In this document: piece by piece, positions 45,532 to 56,298 of the stretch
How the letters are laid out: the number at the start of each line of letters is the position of its first letter
How positions within the stretch are numbered: the first letter of the stretch is position 1
Source: Kalmusia sp. IMI 367209
Lineage: Eukaryota > Ascomycota > Dothideomycetes > Pleosporales > Didymosphaeriaceae
Length of the DNA stretch: 64,000 bases
Direction: 5' to 3'
Assembly (NCBI GenBank): GCA_027946365.1
Contig: JAPEUQ010000007.1
Location: 1,240,001-1,304,000 of the forward strand
The notes under the pieces: model-generated
What the model was told of the DNA's origin: nothing
The model's database searches: none
What the model saw: the letters and a program-made list of their open reading frames with translations, nothing else
Program-made: the position numbers and the translations under genes

Positions 45532-47710
45532 ATGGACGACCGCGAACACCAGCGCCAGATGTCGTTAGTTCCATACGTGCCGGCAGACTCGCGAGAAATT
45601 GTTCTGTAAGTAACTGGCACATTGACGTCGCTGGCAGCAGCAATGAATATGCGCTTACACGCTTCACAGTCGTCATGGCTCCGCCGTCGTGGTATACGAC
45701 CAGCTCTCGAGGCAGCTCTCCCTCCGCGACGCTTCGCGCTCAGCCACTATGGACAACAGTTCATGCCCGTATTGTCATCGACCCTACCGCAACGACCTGC
45801 ACTCCGACAGCGACGATAGCGACGAACACGAACATGCTGGGTACCAAGATGCGGAGGCGGGCTTCGTCAACCCTGGGTACTTCCAGATGCTGCGCCGCAG
45901 CCAGCCAGGTTCTACAGAGGTCTCACGGCCCTCGTCTCCGCACAAGCAACTAGCACCAGCGCCCATTCGAGGTGTCAACGGGGAACTGCAGTCGCCTGAA
46001 GGTGCTGAGTTTGTGGAAAGCACTCCGGCACCGCAGAGGCAACATAGCATTTCGAGGCGCGCCTTTAGCCCGAACTATTTCAAAACCTTCTTTGTGGAAG
46101 AACGGGAGTTGGGAAGAGGAGGAAAAGGTGTGGTCTTATTGGTACGGCACGTCTTGGACAGCGTGGACCTCGGGGTATTCGCGTGCAAGCGGGTGCCTGT
46201 GGGCGACGATCACGAATGGCTGGAAAAAGTCTTGATTGAGGTGCAGCTTCTGCAGAACCTTTCGCATCAGAACTTGGTCTCATATCGACACGTATGGCTC
46301 GAAGACTACCAGATCAACACGTTCGGCCCTAGCGTTCCGTGCGCGTTCATCTTGCAGCAGTATTGCAACGGAGGCGACCTGCAGAGCTATGTTTTGCGCG
46401 GTGTCAATACAAAGATGAGCACAGAGCAACTCAAGGAACGGCTGAGGCGGCGATCAAAAGGACAAATGGAGGATCCGCAGAACCTCAATGGACCGCGAAG
46501 AATGCATTTTGAAGAAATCATATCGTTCTTCAAAGACATCACTTCCGGTTTGAATCATCTACATGCAAACGGATACATACATCGGGACCTCAAACCAAGT
46601 AATTGCCTCCTTCATAATACCGGGCGCAAATTTCGAGTGTTGGTCAGCGATTTCGGGGAAGTACAGGCAGCGAACGTTACAAGGAAGAGCACTGGTGCTA
46701 CAGGAACAATATCGTATTGCGCACCTGAAGTGCTACGGCATGTTATGCCGCATGGGCCCCTAGGCAACTTCACGACCAAGTCGGATATATTCTCCTTGGG
46801 GATGATTGTCTACTTCATGTGTTTCGCTCGTTTACCGTACCAAGAAGCAGACGGCATCGATGAAGATAACGAGGATTTGGATAAGCTCCGGGTCGAGATA
46901 TCTGAATGGGTTGGTTTTGATGACGAGCGAAGGGTAAGGAGCGATCTACCTGAAAAGCTGTATCGTTCGCTCAAACATTTACTCGCCCTGCATCCGGACG
47001 AACGGCCCACCACAGAAGAGATTCTGCGCGCTTTGAAAACCCCGTCTCTTCTCGATGAATTCAGTGGGTTCGCCGGCCCTTCTGGTTTGGATGATATGGC
47101 AGCTCGCATCTCAAGAGCAGACACTCCAGATCCAACCCCGTCGCCGGCCCACCGAAAACGAAGCTCGGTCAATTACACGCGTACGGGCCGCTCTAAGCTC
47201 AACCTCAACGCCTCCGTGGCCGGTCATACCTCACCGAGCCCTCCGCCGACGAAATTAGAGAGAACCACCTCACCGCCGGAAGGCTCAGTCATTTTACGCC
47301 CACGCAAGCTAGATCTACCACCTCCGACACAATCACATCGTAGCTCCTCGCCCGAACGCTCACCTCGCCTAATGCTTCCTCCCCCTCCCACTCCGCGAAC
47401 CCTCTTCTATAATTCCCTGCACAATCCTACTTTCATCAGTGTTACTAAGATATCCCTTTTCGTTGCAAAAATTTTCTCTTTACTAGGTCCGTGCCAGCCT
47501 TTTGCGGCGGACCCGTGGGTGGCGTACCCATTGCTTTGTTTTGCTTCTCTGGATTTCTTATTCGTTGGGTTTACGTTTTGGGGGAGGGATTTGGGTTGGG
47601 GTGGGCTAGGCGGATCAGCGTTGCTCGCCGGGCTGCATGTGTTGGTTGTTGGGATTTGCTACAGGTGGGAGAGGCTGTGTGTGAGGAGGGGGGTTTGGGG
47701 GGAGATTTGA
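45532..47710 (+). CDS. iks1: Ser/Thr protein kinase, Iks1 family
   Basis: Exon 1 (45532-45605) and exon 2 (45670-47710) with a 64-bp intron give 704 residues. A small C-P-Y-C-H zinc-ribbon-like motif lies near residue 60. The kinase domain (about residues 170-480) has the glycine loop G-R-G-G-K-G, the ATP lysine in F-A-C-K-R-V, the catalytic loop H-R-D-L-K-P-S-N, D-F-G and A-P-E-V. The insert between the N-lobe helices is long and basic. A disordered Ser/Pro-rich stretch follows. The C-terminus has membrane-like hydrophobic stretches (roughly the last 90 residues), which fits the membrane anchoring described for fungal Iks1. The pattern V-L-I-E-V-Q-L-L-Q-N-L-S-H-Q-N-L is typical of the family. 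Substrates are poorly known in general. Confidence 0.9.
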
Positions 47711-48225
47711 AGGTGAAGATGGTGCGAGACGCGTGTAGGTTACGGTGTGATAGATGAAAATTACGAAAATGTACAATGTATCAGTAACGGGCTCAAGGAA
47801 TCCATGGCTTGGGGGCAACAAATGAGAACGGAGGTGAATGATGCTTTAATAATTTAGATCAGTCTCAAAGTGCAGTCAACTTGAGGTTCTTATGCTGAAT
47901 ACGGTACCTACGGTTGATTGGCTAGCGAGCGAGAGTTCCCCACGTGAAAGCGCATCTGCTCGAGTACGAACAGGCTAGCGTCGGTGCTTTCTGTGTTTAC
48001 CTCCGATGTTATGTCGTCTTCGCCAACACGTCCTCGTTTGAATTCACTCATCGCAGTTTCCGCACAGCGCCCTAGGTCGCCTATTTGACCCTTGCCTTCG
48101 ACTGTTGCTTGGTCGGCATCGTTGGCTTCACTATTTACACCGAGCATCTCTTTTTCATCCCCTAATTAGCTCATCTACTACACGACGCGACCACTTCTGG
48201 CTGCCCGCAGCATCACTTTCGTCCA
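47711..48225. other. Intergenic region
   Basis: 515-bp spacer before the Ppc89/Cep57 gene; a minus-strand open frame inside it was rejected. Nothing else is seen. Confidence 0.4.
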
Positions 48226-51200
48226 ATGCAGTCCTCCCCACCGTACAGCGACGCGAAAGCAAGAGCGATACGAGAGCTCTCTGCCAGTCTAAATCACAGC
48301 CAGCGATCACTTTCGTCGGTACGTTCGGCTCCAAGCGAGTCAAACCCAACCAAACGCTCGGGCTTTGGCGACACAACCGACGACTTTTTCAACAACCCTG
48401 ATGTGTTGATGTCGACTCAACACAACATTGAGGACGAGACGAACACACTGCCCAAATACCCACGCATACGCTCAACGGCGAAGAAGGCTACCGCGTGGAG
48501 AATGCCTCAATCCGAGCCCAACCCAGATACCTCCATGGTAAACAAGCAATTCGGTGACTTCGACCACAGTATCTCCGACGAGGAAGTTGAATCGATAGAA
48601 AAAGCGCGCGGCGATCACCGCAGCAACCGCGGCACACCGTCCAAGATGAGCTCGCGCGGTTTCGATAGCCTCTACGACATTACACCGCCCACCGGTCGGT
48701 CGCGAAAGTCATACGCCGCCGAGACAGGGAGCCTTCGCCGCGACGCCCAAATTCGACGCGCCTCGCGCAACGATATGGAGAACGGCGCATCACCGCGCCC
48801 AACTAGTACGCGTAACTCACCAGCAATGGCTGCCAGACAGGAACCCAAGCGCACTACCCTCGCTCAGCTCCACGCCAAACTGTCTGAGGACGAGTCTTCA
48901 TTCATCGAAGAGCGTCCACCTACTGTCACATTTCAGCACAACGCCAGCACACGATGGGGCAATCCGCGCAGCCGACAGACCTCGCTTCAAATTGACGGCA
49001 ATGTCGACGCTTCGCCGCGCGTCAACGCAACACCGCGATCACGGCCGGCTACAGCAGGAAACGCAACCGCGCAATCTTTCATCCTCCCCGATCTTCCAAA
49101 TCTCACCGAGCTGGTCTCCGGCGTTTTCGAGAACGGCACACCAGTGTTTTCCAAGACGACACCTGCACGGCCGCGATTTTCAGGGCCCGGGAAGGGTGGC
49201 AATGGTGGACGACAGCCCTCTCATATACCTGTTGATAGCGTGCCGATTCCCCAAGACGAGAAGGCCATATTTGCGGGGCTCCAGTTGTTGCGGGACAAGG
49301 TGGCTCAGTTGGAGCATGAACGTGCTGAGCGAGAGCAGAAGATCGAGGATCAAGAGCTTGAGATTATCGAGTTGAAAGCTACAGCACAAGCACAAGAGAA
49401 ATTTAGGCGGAGCGACAGCGGATTAGGCTCTACAGATGGTGAAGGTTCAGGAAAAGCGTCTTGGAAAGTCGAGAAGACGCGTAAGTATAGTAATATAACG
49501 TATACGCGTTCGAGCTGACCAGTTTCCTACAGGGCTTGATGCTACAGTACAGACCCTTCGTACTAAGTTAGATCGTACAGAACGCAAGATCGCCGTAGTC
49601 GAGATCGAGAAGAAACGCCTCAATGCCGAACGAGACAATATGGCGAGCCAGCTTGGTGTGGCATTTCAAACTTGCGAAGAGTTGAAGGCGGAGAAGCAAG
49701 CTTTAGCTATGGAAAATGATGCTCTCCGCGAGCAGGTTGATTCACTAAGGGCCGAGGTCGAGCATCTTCGAGACGATATTGACCAGGAACAAGCACATCA
49801 TCGCGAAGAAACCGTCAATCTACGACGCCAACTTGAGCAGACCGAGAATATAACCCAGCGACAGAACATCAATCTCCAAGCTGAGTTGAATCGTGTTCGT
49901 GCCCAACACGATGAGCATACTCAGCAACTTGCGAGGAAAGATGCAGAGCTTCGCAAGGCGCGCCAGGAGCAAGCCGAATATGCTAGACTCAAGGCCGATC
50001 ACGAGAATCTCAAGTCTCAACTAGCTAGTCTGAAGGCGAAGCGTGACGACGATCTGCGTCGCTGGTCAAATCAAGAGGCTTCGTTGAAAAAGATGGTAGA
50101 CCGTCGCGATGAGACGATTCGCCATTTCCAGGACAACTCACAGGAACAGACGAACGAAGCGATGCGACTCGATAACCAGCAACTACGTGAGGAACTTGCT
50201 CAACTGAGCGCTCAGCATGAGGAGGACTATCAACATTGGACGGAGAAGGAGCAAGAGCTTAACCGCAAGGTTGCTAAGCGTACGGCTATGGCTCGACAAC
50301 ACCAGGAAATGACCCGCGAAATTCTGGCGATGCGTGAGGCAAATGGACAATCTACGAATAATCGTCGAACCGCGACGGTGGATCAAGAAAACGTGTTCGA
50401 TGAACCGATCCAGCGAAAGTCGACTCATCGGCGCGAGGAGAACACTCGCACTCGTATCAGGAACCGTGTCCAAGAAGAGTCGCGCGCTAGCCGAGCAAAT
50501 GCTTCCTTCCAGTCAAGTCATATCGAAGAGAGCCCGCGGAAGCCTCATGTCAAGATCACCAGGACTTCACAACGCACCTCATTGCCAGCAGACACTAGCC
50601 GCAGTGTTTCCGCTCCAGTGCCTCAACACAGGAACGCCGAAGTCATCAGTGACGCTGAGTCCACCACTGACATATCTCTTGCCCCTCGGGGAACTCCATA
50701 TGTTACGCGAAACGGTTTTAGCGGAAGGCTTCCCACAACCACCGTTCAGCCGCCTGCTGATTTGGAATATACTGAGTTAAGCGAAATCGATACCGCTGCA
50801 ATTGCGGAGATGCGGCGTCAGCTCGAACTAGAGCGCGCTGCTTGGCGTGGCCGAGCAGTCTCAGTTCCATTGGAGCGCACTATCCGCGAGGATACTGTTC
50901 GCTCTGAGAGGGCACCTCGTGAAGACACCGTCCGCTCCGAGAGAGTTGTTCGAGAGGATACTTTGCGTTCTGTTACATCTGAAAAAGAGTGTGCGCCGGC
51001 CATCTCTACCTCGCAAGTCATCCATGAAGGACGTCACGAAGACGAACATGACACAGTTCGAAGAAGACAATACCGGCAATGTGAACCTCGATAATGCTGA
51101 CGACGATGCCAACCAAACCAGGCAGTCTGCAATCGACACATCGATGCTCAGCAACACGAGTCGTCGCCGCCGCAGCGCGCCTACGGAGATGACTTCCGCT

Positions 51201-51785
51201 TTCATCGTTCCTGACCTCAAGATCGAGGCGCACAAGCAGACTACCACCAAGATTGACATATCGCAGAGCTTTAGCAGCAAGCAGCACGACAATGAAAATT
51301 GCACCGTTTGCCGTCGTGAGGCTACCAACACGTCCTCGGACCCTCTCCGTGTTCCTAGACTCGTCCCCGTTTCCTCACGTACGCCAGATGATGTGGACGC
51401 TACGCTTCGTCCCGCCCGAAGCCCCAAGGAAGCTCTCGCCCTAGTTGTAAAGGAGCTCCGGGACGAACGCGTTCACCTCCACACCGAACTCGCCGTCGTC
51501 CGCGCCATGCTCGAAGCTCACGATGTCAGCCTGGGCCGCAAGAAGCGCATCCAATATGAGTCCGCCATCGCCGAGCTCCTTGCCAAGATCAAGGTCAAAG
51601 ATGACCAGATCTACAATTTGTACGATGTGCTTGAGGGCCAGCAAGAAGACGATATCACGGAGCAATTTGTTGAGGAGGCGACGGAGCAGATTCGTGCTCA
51701 AGACGCCGAGGTCGAGAAGAAAAGTAAGGAGAAGAAGGTTACGATTCAGAGCTTTCATGAGGATGAGGATAGCGTAAGGGGGTGA
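48226..51785 (+). CDS. ppc89: Spindle pole body protein, Ppc89/Cep57-like
   Basis: Exon 1 is 48226-49480, a 52-bp GT-AG intron follows, and exon 2 starts at 49533. The reading frame changes between about 50970 and 51057. Either a 40-bp intron (51017-51056), an 85-bp intron (50972-51056) or a one-base frameshift would join it. Both intron models keep the frame and give 1155 or 1140 residues, but their donors (GTCATC, GTTACA) are weak. The N-terminus is disordered and Ser/Arg-rich, the middle a long coiled coil. The C-terminal part (R-P-A-R-S-P-K-E-A-L-A-L-V-V-K-E-L, then D-D-Q-I-Y-N-L-Y-D-V-L-E-G-Q) has the Cep57 microtubule-binding pattern found in fission-yeast Ppc89, a core spindle pole scaffold. 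A C-T-V-C pair precedes it. The product identity is strong; the exact junction is not. Confidence 0.8.
50885..50983 (+). repeat. 33-bp in-frame tandem repeat in the Ppc89-like gene
   Basis: Three units of 33 bp begin at 50885, 50918 and 50951 and encode R-E-D-T-V-R-S-E-R-A-P, R-E-D-T-V-R-S-E-R-V-V and a degenerate R-E-D-T-L-R-S-V-T-S-E. They lie just before the point where the frame of this gene changes. Confidence 0.7.
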
Positions 51786-53449
51786 GGAGGAGTTGCCGTG
51801 GGAGGGCTTTGAGAGCACTGGAGAACAGAACTTCACAGGTGATGCTGTGAGCGTTGGAGTATACTAAATGCCTATGTGAGGCTAGAATAACTTAGTGGAG
51901 GTGTCGATGGCCCGAATTCGCCGGACTTACATTGAGCGAACAACTTTGGGGAGTAACGATTAACGGACGGCATTTTGATTTCGATTGGCGTTTTGTATAG
52001 GTTGGTTGGCATTGCTATGGGTCTGGGGGCATTGGGTATGAAGAGGCTCAAACCTCGATTTTCCAGTTTCTCAATTCCTCACATTTCCTTCTCGGGTGAC
52101 TGGCTTGTATCAGGAGATGGGGATGCTTGTAACGATTAGAAGATCGCGTGTGGTCTCTAGGCCGAAGTTCTTGTATCTTTTTTACTCTGCTCAGCGACAT
52201 CCTACATTTGTGGTCTGTAGGCTTGGACTCACCTTAAGGTTTGAGTTGGCTTGTTGACTACGGTTGTGGTTTGACGTGGTTGAGTGAGAGGATGGGTATC
52301 AGGAGATGCGAAGAAGTCGCTGAACCTCGATCTGCACACTGTAAAAGCTATTAGTATACATGTGGTTCAGGACTTGCGTAAACAAAATTGAAGCCGTCGC
52401 TCTTTAGGGGATAAAGTCTGGAGATTGTCTATGCAACCCGATCGGTGAGGGCTAAGCGGTGAAGTGCGCTGGAGGTGTTAAGCCTTAGGCTACTCCCGTA
52501 ATTATTAGTCTGGCACTAAGTGAGGATGTACAGTTCGAGATCCTTGACTTGCGCATTGACGACAAACACATTAGAGGCCTGGTGGCTTGGTGAAGAGTGT
52601 GGCAAGCTTTGGCCTCAAGTTGTGGTGTCTCCGATTTGAGGTTGCTTGGATGGGAAGTAGAACGCGTACCCGTGAAAAAGGATACGTACAACCTAGCACA
52701 ATGAAATGATCAATCTTTCTACCACGCAAGATGACTTCTCCTCCACAACGCGTAGGTCATGAGCAGGCAGTAAGGGGTAAAGCCCGGGATCGCTCGAAAC
52801 CCATGTAGTGTGAATAGTAAAGTGGCACATGTAGATGGTGAATCACCACATGTCGAAGCGATCACTATTGAATTATGCACGTTAGAAGCGATGGCCCGAG
52901 AAGGAAATTATTTGACGAAAGGCGCTTTCACGGGTCAATTCTTACCCGTTTTAGGCAATTGTTAATACTGTGTTACACCGGTGATGGGATTTCATGCACG
53001 CACGAGCTGTCTACTGGGCGGCGTGCCGCAAAAGAGTCTGGCTGAGCCTGAATACTCGGGGTAGCAGCTTGCTGTAGCTGCAAATATCTCCGCATTTGTG
53101 TGGTGAAGCTGAGAGTCCCGGGGCGTTCAGCTTACGCGAGTATCATAGACTTGAGTTGACAGCAATTGGCTGGATGATGTCTGTGTCACGGGTTGCCCCA
53201 TTGATCTGACATGTTGTCTGTCTTCTCAAGATCAACATTAGGTAAATGCTGTGGAAATGTTGTGATGTATGTAAGCCGTGTGACCAACGTATGCACGGCA
53301 GCTTTTGCACACAGAGTACCATAGAATTGCCAATTCGTTCATTGCGTTAGTCTTGGATGGCAATAATCTTGTTGCATGATTATTCACGCATGTATGTTTA
53401 AATTCACAATACTTGAAGGCGGGAAGGCGTCAGCCTGGTTACATAGAAG
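51786..53449. other. Gene-poor intergenic, left part
   Basis: 1.7 kb with no supported gene. Together with the stretch to 55393 it is the longest non-coding interval in the window. A short minus-strand frame near 52.5-52.7 kb is not convincing. Confidence 0.4.
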
Positions 53450-53957
53450 CTAATATAACTCATCCTCATCCTTGTCATCGGGCAAGATGTGCCTCTCTAA
53501 GTAGGACTGGTCAGTGATAGCTTAGAAAAGCTAGAAGCCATAGAGCCTTGCAAGGTTGCAAGGGACCCACGCATTGATCCAAGCCCTGCAAATAGTGTCC
53601 GAGTGCTTCGATGGGTAATGCATTATGGGATGGCTCAGACCCCAATATGTTTCCGGACATTGACCCCTGCCAAATAATTTTGAAGTCACTTGTGTAATAT
53701 GCTCAGTCTTGGAGAGTCCATAGTGGGAGAAATACTGCTGTACATAATTGTCACAAGGTTGTGCTAAATTATTGGTCATGACAGAGTATCAAAATAATTT
53801 TCCAGCTCTGAGTCTTGATAGTACCTACATCCAGAAGAGAAACGTTAAAGACCCGTTTCACCTCTGAGTTTTGTATGCTGAAACATCTCAACTCACAATG
53901 CATACTCAAACTTTCTTCCCAGTACTGCAGTCGCTGAGTCACGCTCTTGGTCGGCTG
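53450..53957 (-). pseudogene. Probable decayed gene, family unknown
   Basis: Reading on the minus strand, a possible acceptor (TTGCAG, with branch CTAAC) at 53958 leads to a short exon. A GTGAGT donor and GTAG acceptor lead to Y-Y-Q-D-S-E-L-E-N-Y-F-D-T-L-S, where a stop follows. In the neighbouring frame the sequence Q-V-T-S-K-L-F-G-R-G continues to G-L-S-H-P-I-M-H-Y-P-S and R-A-W-I-N-A-W. A third piece after a CTGAC...TTAG acceptor ends H-I-L-P-D-D-K-D-E-D-E-L-Y and stop at 53450-53452. The pieces look like one fungal protein broken by a frameshift. The upstream start was not found. Low certainty. Confidence 0.35.
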
Positions 53958-55393
53958 CTGCAAGTAAAAACAGTGTAATGCATGTTAGTCACATAGAAAA
54001 CGGCCTCATGAATACCTTAGCAATAGGGCTGACTAGACTCAGTTCAACAGAAGATGGTCGGCTTGACGAGAGAACACTCAAAATCGGTGAAGATCCTACC
54101 GACTATCTAGCATCCTAGTCACAATACGCGACCCTAGTGGGCGATGAATGCATCGGAATGTAATTCGATATTCCCAAATAGCCCCCAAAGAACGCAGGTA
54201 GTAGAATTCACCATTTTCCATTTCAAGTAGCTCAATCGCGCTTTCGCCCCGCAGCGCCTCCTGTCAACGGAGTCCCGTTTTGGGTGGATGCTATGGAAGG
54301 CTGAACAATGGTTACATTCATTCGCTCTATTTCCAGATTTCACCTTTCAATAAGGTGGTTTACCTAACTTTCGTCGCTCTTTAGACATCATTGCAGTAGA
54401 ATCTAAACATTTCACTGCCCTAAAGGATCACTTCTTGTTTTATCCATCAGTCCAAAAACCACGTAACCTCGTGGGTAGATCAACGAAATACTCGCAGCTG
54501 TTCGCGGTCCATTCTGTATCACTCAGCATACTGTATCAATTGTGTGTGCATCAAATATTAGTTGAGATCTCTGAATTCTTGCGACCACTATTGATACCTT
54601 CTGGTTACCAATTCTATAATAGCGACTATACATCTTTATCTTATTCGCTTTTGCATGCAGAATGAGTCGCAATTTTACGCCGGAGTTCTGAGGTCAAAGC
54701 TAACAAAGTCAAATGATAGTCAGGCATAGTGATGTACAAAGAAGAAGGTATTGTTCTTCACAATGCTCCCTTACCACCTCGTTTTACCTAAAATCATAGC
54801 AACCTGAGGATTATTACGGGTTATCATCGTACACCCCCGGGGAACGCGGCAGAATGCGGAACGTCCTACGTCAAACCCTGGCGATCACCCTCTACGTCAT
54901 CCTGCATCCCCGTCTCACGAACCCTTCCCAACAGCAACCCCGCGGGGTTCCATCCGCCTTAGGACCCTTTTATTACCCCTAAACTCTACCACATAGATAA
55001 GCTTCTGCGATACGACTCGCCGCCAACCCCCAACCCCGCCAAGCCCACGACTTGATTCAAGCTTTCCGGGGATAAAGCTTGTGTGGAGGATAAGGCTGAG
55101 ATAGGTGGAGCGATCGGGAGTGGATGGGCTGAGGACGATCGGGGATCAATGGCGCATGAGTGGACGCTTTCCGTGGGACGGGGTCGGGGGCCGAGGTGAC
55201 GAGAAGTCAACTCGAGAGGTCATATAAGCCGTCGGCCTGCTTGGGCACACATCCAAACGATTGTCTTCTCAGACATTACTTAAGTGAATCTCGTACTGCT
55301 GAGACTTATGCTTCTTTTCTGCAAGGTGTAAAAGAAAACGTATTGCATTAGTTCATCGCACTAGACGAAGACGTCCTCGTTTATTCTATCGCC
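53958..55393. other. Gene-poor intergenic, right part
   Basis: 1.4 kb without a supported gene; the last 150 bp are the promoter of the small GRGGxGN gene. A short CCCCT stress-type motif occurs near 54976, which could be chance. Confidence 0.35.
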
Positions 55394-55776
55394 ATGGCAG
55401 ACAGCACAACCTGCGAGCGATATACGAGCTACGGCCGCGGTGGATTTGGGAACATGCGTACGTAAACTATATTGTCGTTCTCCCCTCTCCAGTCTGCAGA
55501 CTAAATCGGGAACAAGGCCGCATGTCCACGAGGATCAAAGCACAGGAGAAGCTTGCGTCTCTGGCGGATGAAAGTACGTGCTCTTGGTCATGTCCATCGT
55601 TGAACGAACGACAGGGGTTGATTAAACATTCCGTAGTGACATCGAACAATCGCCGAAGAAGTAGTATAACAAGTAATCTGACGAGGGGAGACAATCGATC
55701 GAGTTTCTCAAGTTTGGTCCACTTATTCCGAAGGAGTAGCAACGAGGATGAGACATCTGAGGTAATTGAAGAGTAA
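55394..55776 (+). CDS. Small GRGGxGN-motif protein (Par32/DUF3602-like)
   Basis: Exon 1 (55394-55457) starts at a well-placed ATG (GCCATGG) and encodes Y-T-S-Y-G-R-G-G-F-G-N-M. A 59-bp intron with GTACGT and a CTAAA branch ends at 55516, and the frame continues R-R-M-S-T-R-I. A second possible intron (55574-55636, GTACGT to GTAG) is a multiple of three, so the product is 107 residues if it is read through or 86 if removed. The G-R-G-G-x-G-N motif is the mark of the small phosphoprotein family of yeast Par32/DUF3602, involved in ammonium transporter and TORC1 signalling. Only one motif is seen here instead of several, so the family call is tentative. The tail is Ser/Arg-rich with an acidic end (E-V-I-E-E). 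Confidence 0.55.
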
Positions 55777-56298
55777 ATTGCAAGGAAATTTCAAGGGGAA
55801 GGCGTGAGAACAAGTGCTCTGCTAAATTGTAATGAAAATGCATAAGGCGATATGCAGTTACGTTCTCGTTGAAAGGTAGCTTGCTTCTGTATTCTGACGT
55901 AAACTGGGAAACATATTGTTATTTAATTTACCCTGCCATAAAACGAGGATCCACCGTTGGTGAACGTCAAAACTAGTTACTGGATAGCTTCTGATTTCTA
56001 TGCGATCCACATGTGTAATGTAGATCCTGGAGTAATGCGCTATACAATACATGCCTCAATCTCCCCAAGAAAAATAAAAAGTGGGTATAGTTATCAAGAC
56101 AGAAAAGGATCATACTCCGCAAAAACACAAGACCCTGTCAAGACTCCATGTTGTTTACCAACTACACCAGCTAACTTTGTCTCGCAGAACCTGGTACTCA
56201 TAGTCCAGATACTGAGAAAGTACTGGACACAATCGATTAGTATGCCAACAAGAAAAAAAAAGCGCGACAAGATTACTCAAAATCAGAAGAAATTTAAA
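55777..56298. other. Convergent spacer
   Basis: 522-bp AT-rich spacer between the two 3' ends. No supported gene is seen. Confidence 0.4.

Noticed and set aside
47908..48147. 79-codon minus-strand open frame between the Iks1 and Ppc89 genes
   Set aside because: Composition is not unreasonable, but it lies in the leader/promoter of the Ppc89-like gene with no start context, splice signal or family match.
54134..54343. Minus-strand frame as a first exon of the decayed gene
   Set aside because: No donor in the right phase linking it to the exon at 53957, so the connection is unsupported.
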